Below are positions 49,810 through 59,312 of a stretch of 64,000 bases of DNA, in pieces. The DNA comes from Thermogemmatispora sp042408965 (GTDB lineage: Bacteria; Chloroflexota; Ktedonobacteria; Ktedonobacterales; Ktedonobacteraceae): NCBI GenBank assembly GCA_042408965.1, contig JBHOQN010000072.1, positions 1 through 64,000 of the forward strand, read 5' to 3'. The translations under genes were made by a program, and so were the position numbers. Positions within the stretch are counted from its first letter, which is position 1, and each line of letters opens with the position of its first letter. The notes beneath the pieces were generated by a model that was not told the origin of the DNA, ran no database searches, and saw only the letters and a list, made by a program, of their open reading frames with translations.

Positions 49810-51261
49810 CTAGCCGAGGGCCACCTGATCAATGTAGACGGTCTTCCATTGAGTGAAGAACTCACGCGCTGCCTTGCCCTGCTCGCGGGAACCAGAAGAA
49901 CTCTCCTTCATGCCGCCAAAGGGGACCTGAAACTCGAGACCGGCCGACTCCTGATTGATCTTGACTACCCCGGCCTGGATCTCAGAGGCGAAGCGCAGCG
50001 CCAGCGAGAGGTTAGTGGTAAACAGGCTGGCCGAGAGGCCAAAGGGTGTGGCATTGGCCAGGGCCACCGCCTCCTCAAAGGAGGCGGCAGGCAGGAGGGC
50101 AGCCACTGGCCCAAAAATCTCCTCGCGCGCAACGCGGCTCTGCGCAGCGAGATCCGTCACCACGGTGGGCTGCACATAGTAGCCCTCGCCGGCCACAGTG
50201 ACACACTCGCCGCCTGCTACGAAGCGTCCCCCTTCGGCGCGGCCAAGCTGCAGATAGCCTCTCACAGTGGCGAGCTGCTCCTGAGAGACCAGTGGCCCAA
50301 CCTTCGTATCGGCCTCCAGGGGATCGCCGAGCTTCCAGCTCTGCGCCAGAGCGGCGAGGCGCTCCTGAAACTCGCCCAGGATGGGCTGCTCGACGATCAC
50401 CCTGCTGGTGGCGGTGCACTTCTGGCCAGCGCTGAGGAAGGCCCCACGTGCTACCTGCTCAACCGCCAGATCGAGGTTGGCGTCGGCCAGCACGACCGCC
50501 GGATTCTTGCCGCCCATCTCTAGCTGGAGCTTCTTGCCGTGCTCGCTGGCCCTGAACTGCAGCGCACGCCCGACGGCGTTGGAGCCGGTGAAGGTGATAG
50601 CATCGACCGCCTCGTGTGTAACGAGCACATCGCCCACCTCTGAGCCTTTGCCCAGCACAAGGTTGAGCACGCCCGCCGGGAGACCGGCATCGAGGAGCGC
50701 CTGCAGGAAGTGAACCGCTGTCAGTGGAACCAGCTCAGCCGGCTTCCAGACGACGGTATTGCCATAGGCCAGCGCGGGCGCGATCTTCCAGGCCGGAATG
50801 GCGATGGGAAAGTTCCAGGGTGTGATGACGCTGACCACGCCCAGTGGCTCGCGCCGCGCATAGAGGAAGGTCAGACGGGAGCTGCTGGGATAGGTCTCGC
50901 CATCTGGCTCCAGGGTCTGAGCAGCGTAGTAGCGCAGAATGGAGACCGCGCGCCGCGTCTCGCCGATCCCCTCGGCCAGGGTCTTGCCCTCCTCGCGCGT
51001 GAGATCGCGGCCAACCGCCTCGGCGCGCTGCTCCAGCAGATCAGCGGCCCGGCGCAGAATCTCGCCGCGCATCGGGGCCGGCGTCGCTCTCCAGGCAGGG
51101 AAAGCGGCCCGCGCCGCCCGTAGCGCCTCGCCAGCCAGGGCGGCATCGGCCAGCGAGACTCGCGCCAGGATCTCCTGCGGATGAGCCGGATTGAGATCAT
51201 CGCTGAGGCGCACGCCATCGCGCCATGTACCATCGATGTATGAGCGGAGTTCGGCTGTCAT
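49810..51261 (-). CDS. Aldehyde dehydrogenase, probable 2,5-dioxopentanoate dehydrogenase (483 aa)
   Basis: A full aldehyde dehydrogenase with ITPWNFPIAIPAWKIAPALAYGNTVVWKPA, LQLEMGGKNPAVVLADANLD (general base Glu) and SAGQKCTATSR (catalytic Cys, about residue 280). The end reads PFGGMKESSSGSREQGKAA, as in alpha-ketoglutarate-semialdehyde and succinate-semialdehyde members. It is 82 bp after an FAH-family gene on the same strand. In pentose and acid-sugar oxidation, this dehydrogenase follows a 2-keto-3-deoxy-pentonate dehydratase, which fixes the likely role: oxidising 2,5-dioxopentanoate to 2-oxoglutarate. Confidence 0.88.
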   Translation of the reverse strand: MTAELRSYIDGTWRDGVRLSDDLNPAHPQEILARVSLADAALAGEALRAARAAFPAWRATPAPMRGEILRRAADLLEQRAEAVGRDLTREEGKTLAEGIGETRRAVSILRYYAAQTLEPDGETYPSSSRLTFLYARREPLGVVSVITPWNFPIAIPAWKIAPALAYGNTVVWKPAELVPLTAVHFLQALLDAGLPAGVLNLVLGKGSEVGDVLVTHEAVDAITFTGSNAVGRALQFRASEHGKKLQLEMGGKNPAVVLADANLDLAVEQVARGAFLSAGQKCTATSRVIVEQPILGEFQERLAALAQSWKLGDPLEADTKVGPLVSQEQLATVRGYLQLGRAEGGRFVAGGECVTVAGEGYYVQPTVVTDLAAQSRVAREEIFGPVAALLPAASFEEAVALANATPFGLSASLFTTNLSLALRFASEIQAGVVKINQESAGLEFQVPFGGMKESSSGSREQGKAAREFFTQWKTVYIDQVALG

Positions 51262-51343
51262 TGGTCATTCTCCTTGAGAGAAGAGGTGAACGGTTCAGCA
51301 ACCATCGTGATGTACGCGCCGCACATGGGTCATCCTCCTTTCT

Positions 51344-52231
51344 TTAAGGAAGAGCAGAGGGATGCAGGGCCTGCTTGCCCCGTACGACAGGATTGCGCAG
51401 GGTGCCAAGGCCGGTGATATTGATGCTCACGACATCACCAGCCTGCAGGCTGAAGGGCGGCGCAGGCACCACACCGGTGCCTGTACAGAGCAGGACGCCG
51501 GCCGGGAAGTCATCCTCGCGGAAGAGATAGGCCACCAGCTCCGCCAGCCGGCGCCTCAGCTCGCCGGTGGTCGTCTGGCCCTCCCAGCAGGGCAGGCCAC
51601 CCCGTTCGATGGTCATCTGGATGCGCAGGGCGTAGGGATCGGCGATCTCCCAGGCGGGAACGATGGCCGGCCCGAGGGCACAGCTACCAGCATACACCTT
51701 GGCCTGCGGCAGGTAGAGCGGGTTCTCGCCCTCAATACTGCGCGAGCTGACGTCGTTCCCTACCGTGTAGCCAACGATCTCTGCATGGGCATTGATGACC
51801 AGGGTCAGCTCTGGCTCCGGCACATCCCAGGTGGAGTCGGCGCGCACGACGATGGGAGCATCGGGACCAGCGACCCGGCGCGCGCTGGCCTTGAAGAAGA
51901 GCTCGGGGCGCGGCGCGGTGTAGACGCGCGCATAGATGTCGGGGGTTGCGCTCTCCTCGCGGCGCGCTTCCTCGGAGCGCTTGTAGGTGACGCCCGCCGC
52001 CCAGACCTCGCTCTCTCCGTCGATGGGCGCCAACCAGGATGAGACTGGCTCTGGCACCCGTTCGCCCCGCTCAAGCGCTTCCTCCAGGAGGAGGCGCACC
52101 TCGGCGCCGGAGAGCTGCCAGAGATCGCAGAGACGCAGCTCTGCCTCAGGCAACGAGCACATCACGCCCGGCGTGCTCATCACACCCACACGCACCCGCC
52201 CGCTCGCGGAGCGGTAACGAACGATCTGCAT
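51344..52231 (-). CDS. FAH-family protein, probable 2-dehydro-3-deoxy-pentonate dehydratase (295 aa)
   Basis: A fumarylacetoacetate-hydrolase-fold protein. The metal-site region is VWAAGVTYKRSEEARREE and VPEPELTLVINAHAEIVGYTVGNDVSSRSIEGENPLYLPQAKVYAGSCALGP. The ENPLYLPQ-K-Y motif is typical of 2-keto-3-deoxy-arabinonate dehydratases (as in Sulfolobus), which pair with a dioxopentanoate dehydrogenase. The ATG 6 nt or so after AAGGAGGAG is used. It heads the two-gene operon with that dehydrogenase. The pentonate specificity is inferred. Confidence 0.85.
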   Translation of the reverse strand: MQIVRYRSASGRVRVGVMSTPGVMCSLPEAELRLCDLWQLSGAEVRLLLEEALERGERVPEPVSSWLAPIDGESEVWAAGVTYKRSEEARREESATPDIYARVYTAPRPELFFKASARRVAGPDAPIVVRADSTWDVPEPELTLVINAHAEIVGYTVGNDVSSRSIEGENPLYLPQAKVYAGSCALGPAIVPAWEIADPYALRIQMTIERGGLPCWEGQTTTGELRRRLAELVAYLFREDDFPAGVLLCTGTGVVPAPPFSLQAGDVVSINITGLGTLRNPVVRGKQALHPSALP

Positions 52232-52448
52232 TGGCTCCTCCTTGCTGCTGTCCATAACGCGACGCTCTTCCTACCATATAGTCGCGCACGCCGCACCCTG
52301 TCAACCTCGCTTCCTCCAGGCTCGCCACAAGACTCAGCCGCCTCTCGCCCTTTTCTGGTACCTGGCGTTACCTCGCACCGCAGCAATCGTCAGTATTTAT
52401 GACTATCTGTCAGCACGAATAACTAGACCAGAGGGGCAACAGAGGGCC

Positions 52449-53732
52449 ATGGAGTTCTCACCATCCGCAGAGCAGAATCCGCATGGATTGAGCACACACG
52501 CGCTCTCTCCAAGCAGCGGCATAACAGAGGCAAGCCAGCCCTCTGCTGGCGAGCCGGCCACCAACCTGAGCGGCGCCAGGCTGGTGAATCCCTGGCAGCC
52601 CTGGGTCCGCGCCGCCCGGCAGGCGCTGTCACCTTTCCTTGTCAGCCATATCATTTTTCTTGCACTCACCTATCTGGCGATTCTCTTCAAGCTTGGCAAT
52701 TTCTCGCTGAACAGGCTCAGCCCGCTCACCTTCATCCATAGCTGGGAGCGCTGGGACACGACACATTATCTGACGATCGCCACCCAGGGCTACGACGTCT
52801 GGTGGCGAACGGCCTTCTTCCCGCTCTACCCACTGCTGGAAGGCGCCGGCGCGCGCCTGGTCGGCCATCCCTTTCTCGTCGGGCTGCTGCTTTCTAATCT
52901 GGCCACCTTCGGACTGCTGATGGTGCTCTACCGTCTGGTGGAGGAAGATCTCGAGGTGGCCACAGCCAGGCGGGCCGTGCTCTACCTCAGCGTTTTTCCG
53001 GCGGCCTTTTTCCTCGCTGCCGCCTACAACGAAGCGCTCTTCATCCTGCTGGCCCTGCTGAGCTTCTACTTCATGCGCCGCGGCCGCTGGTGGCTGGCCG
53101 GGTTGATGGCGCTGCTGGCGAGCCTGACGCGCTCCGCTGGCATTGTGCTGGTTCTGCCTTTCTGCTACGAATACCTGCGCCAGCGCGAGTTCAAGCTGAG
53201 CGCGCTGCGGCTCGATGCCCTGGCCGTTGCGGGCGCGCCGCTGGGCATCGGCCTCTTTGCCCTCTACTGCGCCTCTCGCTTTCACAATCCGCTGACCTTC
53301 TCTCTGGCTCAGCAGCGCTGGCAGCGCTTTGCGGGACCGCCCTGGAGCGGCCTTGTCAGCGACGTGTACATGATTTTCCACGCCGGTCCGACCTCCTTCA
53401 CTGGCGTCCACGACCTCCTCGACCTGGGAGCCGTGCTCTTCATTCTGGCGCTGGTCGTCGCCGGCTGGATCGGCCCCTGGCGCTTTCCGCGCTCCCTCCG
53501 CGCCTACAGCGTCTACGCCACAGGTTTCCTGCTCTTCTACCTGCTGCTCTCCTCACACGATCTCTGGCCGCTGCAATCGATGACGCGCTGCATGCTGGAG
53601 GTGGTGCCGGCCTTTGTGGTGCTCGCCGTCATGGGCAGGCGCGAAGAGGTGCATCTGAACTACCTGGTGATCTCGACAACGCTGCTGGCCTTCCTGCTAC
53701 TGCAATTTCTCACAGGAGGCTGGATCGTCTGA
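52449..53732 (+). CDS. PIG-V-like membrane mannosyltransferase (427 aa)
   Basis: A polytopic GT-C-fold protein, with about nine helices. The SWERWDTTHYLTIATQGYD motif (about residue 98) with the Asp pattern matches the PIG-V family, which uses a lipid-linked mannose donor. FFPLYPLLEGAGARLVG, AAAFFLAAAYNEALF-like and SLTRSAGIVLVLPF segments are family-like. The start is the ATG at MEFSPSAEQ; the longer open frame upstream has no support. GAGGGG is a weak site 12 nt upstream. The acceptor is unknown. Confidence 0.82.
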   Translation: MEFSPSAEQNPHGLSTHALSPSSGITEASQPSAGEPATNLSGARLVNPWQPWVRAARQALSPFLVSHIIFLALTYLAILFKLGNFSLNRLSPLTFIHSWERWDTTHYLTIATQGYDVWWRTAFFPLYPLLEGAGARLVGHPFLVGLLLSNLATFGLLMVLYRLVEEDLEVATARRAVLYLSVFPAAFFLAAAYNEALFILLALLSFYFMRRGRWWLAGLMALLASLTRSAGIVLVLPFCYEYLRQREFKLSALRLDALAVAGAPLGIGLFALYCASRFHNPLTFSLAQQRWQRFAGPPWSGLVSDVYMIFHAGPTSFTGVHDLLDLGAVLFILALVVAGWIGPWRFPRSLRAYSVYATGFLLFYLLLSSHDLWPLQSMTRCMLEVVPAFVVLAVMGRREEVHLNYLVISTTLLAFLLLQFLTGGWIV

Positions 53733-54086
53733 GGCGCCTCCCTCCAGGTGGCGAGAGCGCGCGACGCACAGGATCGTACCACCGGCGGCCGCTTGACAGC
53801 CAGGGGAGAAATGCGTATCCTGAGAGCGGCCCGCCGCTCCCGCCACGGCCGTTGCCTCCATCCGCAGGCCGGAGCGGGGAAAGGAGCGCGCGACCGAAGA
53901 CCGCAGCCTGCAGAGCGGCCCGCCGGTCATAGAAGGCCAGCGTGTCCCTCCGTCGTCGGCTGGCTGGCAGACTGCACAGCGCAAGCAACGCGCGCGAATG
54001 AGGCGCCTCTCTGCAGGCCAGCCCTGGCAGAGAGCAGCGCATCGTGGATGAGATGAGTCACAAGCCCAGGTCCGGAGAAGCAGTCG
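53733..54086. other. Non-coding stretch
   Basis: About 350 bp with no supportable gene or RNA. Only the GGAGAAG ribosome site of the methyltransferase gene (about 54076) is clear. Confidence 0.5.
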
Positions 54087-54968
54087 ATGCCCATGACCTA
54101 TTATGCCGATTTCCCCGAGCCAGCCACCGCCGAGGGCAGCATCCCGGAGGCGCTGGCCGAATCCATCCGTCATCAATACTTCCTGCAGATTCAGGGAGGA
54201 CGGCTCGTGCCCGCCGCCATCGCCATAGGCAAGATGGAGCGCGTGCTAGACCTGGGCTGCGGCAGCGGCGAATGGATCTTCGCCCTCTCCAGCCAGTATC
54301 CGCGGCTGCAGATCTGCGGGGTCGACGTGCGCTCCGAGCTGCTGCAACAGGCGCGGGCACGGCGCAACACCGGTAGCCTGCGACGCATCGAGTTCCGCCA
54401 GATGGACTACACCCCACCACTGAAGTTCAGCGCGCGCTCCTTCGACTATATCCACATGCGCGCCCGTGCCCGCCAGATGCAAAGGCAGACCTGGCCACCC
54501 CTGCTAGAAGAAGCCCTGCGCGTGCTGCGGCCAGGAGGCTGGTTGAATCTGGTCGAGCTAGAGCTCTGCGCCAGCAGCAGCCCGGCCTTCATGGAGCTGC
54601 AGCGCGCGCTCAACGCGACCTGGCTGAGGCTGGGCCATGCCCTGGACCCCAGTGGCCTGAGCTTCGGGGCAGCCAGCCGCCTCTACGGGATGCTGCGCGC
54701 CGCCGGCTTCACAGAGGTCGCCTACGAGGCCTACAGTGCCGATCTGGGACCGCAGGGCGGTGCGGTGGCAGCGCGCTTTCTGGCCGTGAGCCTCGCCGAG
54801 GTGCAGCTTGCAGGCCCCCTGATCATCCAGCAGCAGATTCTCAGCGCGGCGGCGCTCAGCAGCTTGCTGGCGCAAGCCACCACCGAAGTGCGCTCTCCGG
54901 ATCACTGCGGCTGGGGTATGCTGATCTCCGCCTACGGACGACGTGCCGAAGGCTCCGAGCCATCCTGA
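54087..54968 (+). CDS. Class I SAM-dependent methyltransferase (293 aa)
   Basis: Rossmann methyltransferase of the methyltransferase-11/25 type. The SAM-binding motif is RVLDLGCGSGEWIFALS (about 51-67), then GVDVRSELLQQA, MDYTPPLKFSARSFDYIHM and ALRVLRPGGWLNLVELE. The C-terminal half is helical and variable, as in small-molecule methyltransferases. The substrate is unknown. The ATG is 6 nt after GGAGAAG. A second ATG two codons on is possible. A single gene. Confidence 0.85.
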   Translation: MPMTYYADFPEPATAEGSIPEALAESIRHQYFLQIQGGRLVPAAIAIGKMERVLDLGCGSGEWIFALSSQYPRLQICGVDVRSELLQQARARRNTGSLRRIEFRQMDYTPPLKFSARSFDYIHMRARARQMQRQTWPPLLEEALRVLRPGGWLNLVELELCASSSPAFMELQRALNATWLRLGHALDPSGLSFGAASRLYGMLRAAGFTEVAYEAYSADLGPQGGAVAARFLAVSLAEVQLAGPLIIQQQILSAAALSSLLAQATTEVRSPDHCGWGMLISAYGRRAEGSEPS

Positions 54969-55050
54969 ACACCAGGATGAGGGGACTGTCCGCAGATTCA
55001 GTTCAGTCCAGCTCCGCTCCATACCAGTCCGACGCCATCAGCCACCACGC

Positions 55051-57222
55051 TCAGGCCCCCGAGGGCAGAGCACTGATGGTCGGTCCCTGCCCCTCCTCTT
55101 CATCATCAGACTCAATCAGAGGATGGGTAATAAACCAGGCCTGGCAATCAAAAGGCGGCTCGCCAGGATGGGGACGAATGCGCACATAGGTGCCATCCGG
55201 CAATAGCTCACGCGCATTCACGGTATCAGCCAGCAGAATCTCCAGCACCCGACTGCGAATGGCCGTCTTCAGCAGAGGATCTTCAATCGGAAAGAGAGTC
55301 TCCACACGATTGTTCAGATTGCGCTGCATCATGTCCGCGCTGCCCAGAAACAGCTCCTCGTTGCCAGCATTGTGAAAATAAAAGATGCGGCTATGCTCGA
55401 GAAAGCGGCCGACAATACTGCGCACATGAATATGCTCGCTCACGCCGGGAATACCCGGCCGCAGACAACAGATACCACGCACGATCAGCTCGATATGCAC
55501 ACCAGCCCGCGAGGCCTGATAAAGTTTATAGATGATCTCCGGATCAACCAGAGCGTTCAACTTAAAGATGAGCAGTCCGTTGCCATGCTCGCGGTGCAGA
55601 CGAATCTCACGCTCAATGCGCTCCACGATGCCCCGCCGCAGGCTGACCGGGGCCACCAGCAGCTTGCGATAGACGTTCAGACGCGAGTAGCCAGTCAGCG
55701 AGTTAAAGAGATCCGAGACATCGGCACCGATCAAGGGATCACAGGTCAGCAAACAGAGATCCTCGTAGGTACGAGCCGTGGTTGCATTATAGTTGCCTGT
55801 GCTCAGGTGCACATAGCGGCGCAACCCATCAGGCTCGCGCCGCACCACCAGAGCCACTTTGGCATGCGTCTTCAGGCCAATCAGCCCGTAGACCACATGC
55901 ACCCCGGCCCGTTCGAGCGCGCGCGCCCACTCAATATTATTCTCCTCATCAAAGCGCGCCTTCAGCTCCACCAGCGTTGCCACCTGTTTCCCATTCTCCA
56001 CCGCCTCCAGGAGGGCATTGACCACTGGCGAGTTCGTGCCGACGCGGTAGAGCGTCTGCTTGATGGCCAGCACCTGAGGATCAGTGGCCGCCGTGCGGAT
56101 AAAGTCCACGACCGAGTTGAAGCTATCATAAGGGTGATGGAGCACCAGATCCTGATCGCGGATCGCCGCAAAGAGGTCCCCGCAATAGCGCGCCAGCAGC
56201 GGAGGAACACGTGGAGTAAAGGGAGCATCTTTCAAATCCGGGCGATTCAGCTCATGCAGCTCCATCAGATCACCCATGCCCAGGGGACCATCCACGACCG
56301 TCAGGTCCGCCACATCGATCTCCAGGTTATCCAGCAGGAGACTACGAATACGAGGTGGCATAGCGGGGTTGACCGCCAGATCAACCACCGAGCCAAAGCG
56401 TCGCTCGCGCACACTCTTCTCCACATCCTCCAGTAGATCCGAGGCCTCGTCCTCCTGCAGCTCAATATCAGCATCGCGCAGCACGCGGAAGGGATAGGAC
56501 TCCCAGACATCAATGCCCGGAAAGAGGCGGCTCAGGTGAGCGGCGATCACCTGCTCGATCCAGACAAAGGCCAGCGGCTGCACACCGGCCGGCGCGCCCA
56601 CCCCAGGAGACATCGGCACCTGAATAAAGCGCGGCAGCGTCGGAGGCACCTTGACACGCGCAAAGCGCTCCCCGTGAACAGCATCCGTGATCACCACCGC
56701 CAGGTTCAGGCTGCGATTAGAGATATGCGGAAAGGGATGGCCGGGATCAACCGCCAGAGGAGTCAGCACCGGGAAGATCTCATACTCAAAATACTCCGCC
56801 AGCGCAGTCCGCTGCTCCTCATCCAGTTGCTCATAATCAAGAATATAGATATGCTGCTCAGCCAGACGAGGGAGCAGCTCCTGGCGCCAGTAGCGACGCA
56901 CCTCCTGCAGCAGAGGAGCCAGGCGCTGGCGGACAGCCAGCAACTGCAGCTCAGCCGAGAGGCCATCAGGGCTGGGCGTCGTCGCGTGCGCCGCGATCTT
57001 ATCCTTCAGACCGGCCACGCGAATCATCATAAACTCATCGAGATTGGTGTCAAAAATGGACAAAAACTTCACCCGCTCCAGCAGAGGATGGCGGCTATCC
57101 TGAGCCTCCTCAAAGACACGTCGGTTAAACTCGATCCAGCTCAACTCACGATTGATATAGAGATCAGGCTGGTCCAGGTCCACAGAGGACGGGGCTGGTG
57201 GGGAATCTGGCTGCTGCTCCAT
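55051..57222 (-). CDS. ppk1: Polyphosphate kinase 1 (723 aa)
   Basis: Makes polyphosphate from ATP. Domains in order are the N domain (YINRELSWIEFNRRVFEEAQD), the head domain and two phospholipase-D-like catalytic domains. GLKTHAKVALVVRRE carries the autophosphorylated His, and SIVGRFLEHSRIFYFHN the second. VHLSTGNYNATTARTYEDLCLLT and GSADMMQRNLNNRVETLFPI are conserved. The start at MEQQPDS fits the family; a longer open frame exists. No ppx or phoU gene is adjacent. Confidence 0.95.
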   Translation of the reverse strand: MEQQPDSPPAPSSVDLDQPDLYINRELSWIEFNRRVFEEAQDSRHPLLERVKFLSIFDTNLDEFMMIRVAGLKDKIAAHATTPSPDGLSAELQLLAVRQRLAPLLQEVRRYWRQELLPRLAEQHIYILDYEQLDEEQRTALAEYFEYEIFPVLTPLAVDPGHPFPHISNRSLNLAVVITDAVHGERFARVKVPPTLPRFIQVPMSPGVGAPAGVQPLAFVWIEQVIAAHLSRLFPGIDVWESYPFRVLRDADIELQEDEASDLLEDVEKSVRERRFGSVVDLAVNPAMPPRIRSLLLDNLEIDVADLTVVDGPLGMGDLMELHELNRPDLKDAPFTPRVPPLLARYCGDLFAAIRDQDLVLHHPYDSFNSVVDFIRTAATDPQVLAIKQTLYRVGTNSPVVNALLEAVENGKQVATLVELKARFDEENNIEWARALERAGVHVVYGLIGLKTHAKVALVVRREPDGLRRYVHLSTGNYNATTARTYEDLCLLTCDPLIGADVSDLFNSLTGYSRLNVYRKLLVAPVSLRRGIVERIEREIRLHREHGNGLLIFKLNALVDPEIIYKLYQASRAGVHIELIVRGICCLRPGIPGVSEHIHVRSIVGRFLEHSRIFYFHNAGNEELFLGSADMMQRNLNNRVETLFPIEDPLLKTAIRSRVLEILLADTVNARELLPDGTYVRIRPHPGEPPFDCQAWFITHPLIESDDEEEGQGPTISALPSGA

Positions 57223-57336
57223 GCTTCGGGCTACCCGTGCCTTGCATATAGTTCTAGCTTTATGATAACATGTTTCGTCTATCCGGGGGCAGCCCCAGGA
57301 GGGGTAGCCCGAAGAGCGAAGCAGCGTGCCCCTGTC

Positions 57337-57366
57337 TTGACACTGGCTATCCCGCTGATGTATCAT
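57337..57366 (+). promoter_or_regulatory. Promoter of tRNA-Leu
   Basis: TTGACA, 18 bp, TATCAT, about 100 bp before the tRNA. Confidence 0.6.
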
Positions 57367-57467
57367 CAGTCAGGTGAGGACGTTTCATCCCCTTTAAGGC
57401 AGGGGTGTGAAAGGGCACACCCAGGCAAGATACAGCAGGCAAGCATGTTCGGCTACAGAGAGGCAAT

Positions 57468-57550
57468 GGGCGGTTGCTGAAACTGGTAGACAGGACGGAC
57501 TTAGGATCCGTTGGTGATGAACCGTGAGAGTTCGAGTCTCTCACCGCCCA
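57468..57550 (+). tRNA. tRNA-Leu (anticodon TAG)
   Basis: A class II tRNA of 83 nt. The acceptor stem is GGGCGGT with ACCGCCC, the anticodon stem ACGGA with TCCGT around CTTAGGA (anticodon TAG), the long variable arm is TGGTGATGAACCGT, and the T arm is GAGAG-TTCGAGT-CTCTC. Discriminator A. The CCA is not encoded. Confidence 0.95.
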
Positions 57551-57803
57551 CCGTCGCAGAGGTCCGAGGGCGCCATTGGCGAGGCAGGAGGAGAGGCACA
57601 GTGGCAGAGCCGGCGCTCGCCAGGGCAGCAGCGGAGGCTTGAGCGCCATCTGCCGCACCAACGCCCGCCCGCCCGCCCGTCCTGGCGGCGAGCGGGCAGC
57701 GCCTGGATCAGGATGCACTGAACTCAGCCCACCAGTGATCGGAGAGACCAGACCACACCCGCCGAGAGAATCAGGATAGCACGATGCTTGTGTTGGAGGA
57801 ACA

Positions 57804-59261
57804 GTGAAGGTCACAGTCGAAAAATTGCCTACCAGTGAAGCCGTTCTGAATGTTGATCTGACGTGGGACGAAGTCGAGAAGGCCTCAGAGAGAGCCTATC
57901 GGAAGCTGGTACAGCAGGTAGATATACAGGGGTTCCGTCGTGGAAAGGCGCCGCGCTCGCTGGTCGAGCGTCGTCTGGGTAAGGAGTATATTTATCAAGA
58001 GGGCCTGGACGACCTCATCAGCGAGACCTATCGCGAGGCCATCAAGGAGCATGATCTGACGCCTCTGTCGCAGCCGGAGCTTGATGCGCCGATGTTCGAG
58101 ATGGGGCAGCCCTATCATTTCAGCCTCAAGGTTCCCATTCTGACGCCCGTAGAGCTGGGCGATTACCGTGCGCTGAGCTTCGAGAGTGAAGATGTCGTTG
58201 TCACCTCCGAAGAGGTGGAGAAGGAGCTGGAGGCGCTGCGCAACCAGCAGGCCAGCTGGAAGGAGGTAGAGCGGGAGGCACGCATCGGGGATCGCGTGAC
58301 GGTCGATCTGAAGCTGACCGTCGAGGAGCGCACCATCTCCGATCTTAAAGATAATCCCTTCGAGCTTACGGACGAGCGCCACGGTCTGTTCACCGGCATG
58401 GATGAACAAATTGTGGGCATGCGGGCTGGCGAGAGCAAGAGCTTCACAACGACCATTCCGGCAGACTACAGCAACGAGGAACTGGCTGGCAAAGAGGCCC
58501 ACTACGAGGTGACGTTGCAGCGCGTTGAGGAGAAGGAGCTACCCGAACTGGATGACGCCTTCGCGGCCAGGGTCAGCGACTATGAGACCCTCGAAGACCT
58601 GCGCAAGGCGATCAGCGACAGCATTCAGGAGCGCAAGGAGCGTCAGAGCCGCCAGGAGCTGCGCGACAAAGTGCTCGATGCTGTGATCGAAGGGGCGAAG
58701 ATCACGCTGCACCCCGTGCTTGTCCAGGAGGAGGCCGAGGACATGCTGCACGAGCTTTCGCACCTGCTGGAGGGACAGCACATGTCCATTGACCAGTACC
58801 TGATGCTGATGCGCAAATCCCGCGAAGAGTACCTCAAAGAGCTGGAGCCCGAGGCCGAGAAGCGGGTGAAGCGCCAGTTGGTGCTGGACGAGGTGGCGCG
58901 GCAGGAGCAGATCGAGGTCTCGCCCGAAGAGGTCGAGGGTGTCTACCGCATGTATGCCCAGGCGGGCCAGAACCTGCCACGCAGTGAGGGCCAGATTCGG
59001 GCCCTGATCGTCGCCCTGCGCCGCGAAAAGGCCCTCTCGCGCCTGGTCGAGCTGGCGACGCACAGCGAGAGCGATGAGGCGGCATCCGCCGCGGACCGTG
59101 AAGGGGGAGAGCCGGCCGCCAGCGAACCCACGAGCGCCGCTCCCGCCGCCGGCGATGCGGCGCCAGTCCAGACGAGCACCGAGGAGGAACGCCCCCCATC
59201 TTCCAGCCCTGCTACAATAGTAGTAGAGGAGATGCCCGCCAACCCGAACAGCCAGGAGTGA
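57804..59261 (+). CDS. tig: Trigger factor (485 aa)
   Basis: Ribosome-associated chaperone and peptidyl-prolyl isomerase. The ribosome-binding domain has the signature IQGFRRGKAPRSLVERRLG (about 40-58), followed by the FKBP-like domain (about 155-245; GDRVTVDLKLTVEE, FTGMDEQIVGMRAGESKSF) and the helical arm domain to about residue 425. The last 60 residues are a Pro/Ser/Glu-rich tail. The GTG has GGAGG a few nt upstream. It is the first gene of tig-clpX-lon. Confidence 0.96.
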   Translation: MKVTVEKLPTSEAVLNVDLTWDEVEKASERAYRKLVQQVDIQGFRRGKAPRSLVERRLGKEYIYQEGLDDLISETYREAIKEHDLTPLSQPELDAPMFEMGQPYHFSLKVPILTPVELGDYRALSFESEDVVVTSEEVEKELEALRNQQASWKEVEREARIGDRVTVDLKLTVEERTISDLKDNPFELTDERHGLFTGMDEQIVGMRAGESKSFTTTIPADYSNEELAGKEAHYEVTLQRVEEKELPELDDAFAARVSDYETLEDLRKAISDSIQERKERQSRQELRDKVLDAVIEGAKITLHPVLVQEEAEDMLHELSHLLEGQHMSIDQYLMLMRKSREEYLKELEPEAEKRVKRQLVLDEVARQEQIEVSPEEVEGVYRMYAQAGQNLPRSEGQIRALIVALRREKALSRLVELATHSESDEAASAADREGGEPAASEPTSAAPAAGDAAPVQTSTEEERPPSSSPATIVVEEMPANPNSQE

Positions 59262-59312
59262 TACTCCGGACAGGACTCAAGCGTCGTAATTGAGGGAAAG
59301 GTAAAAACAGAC

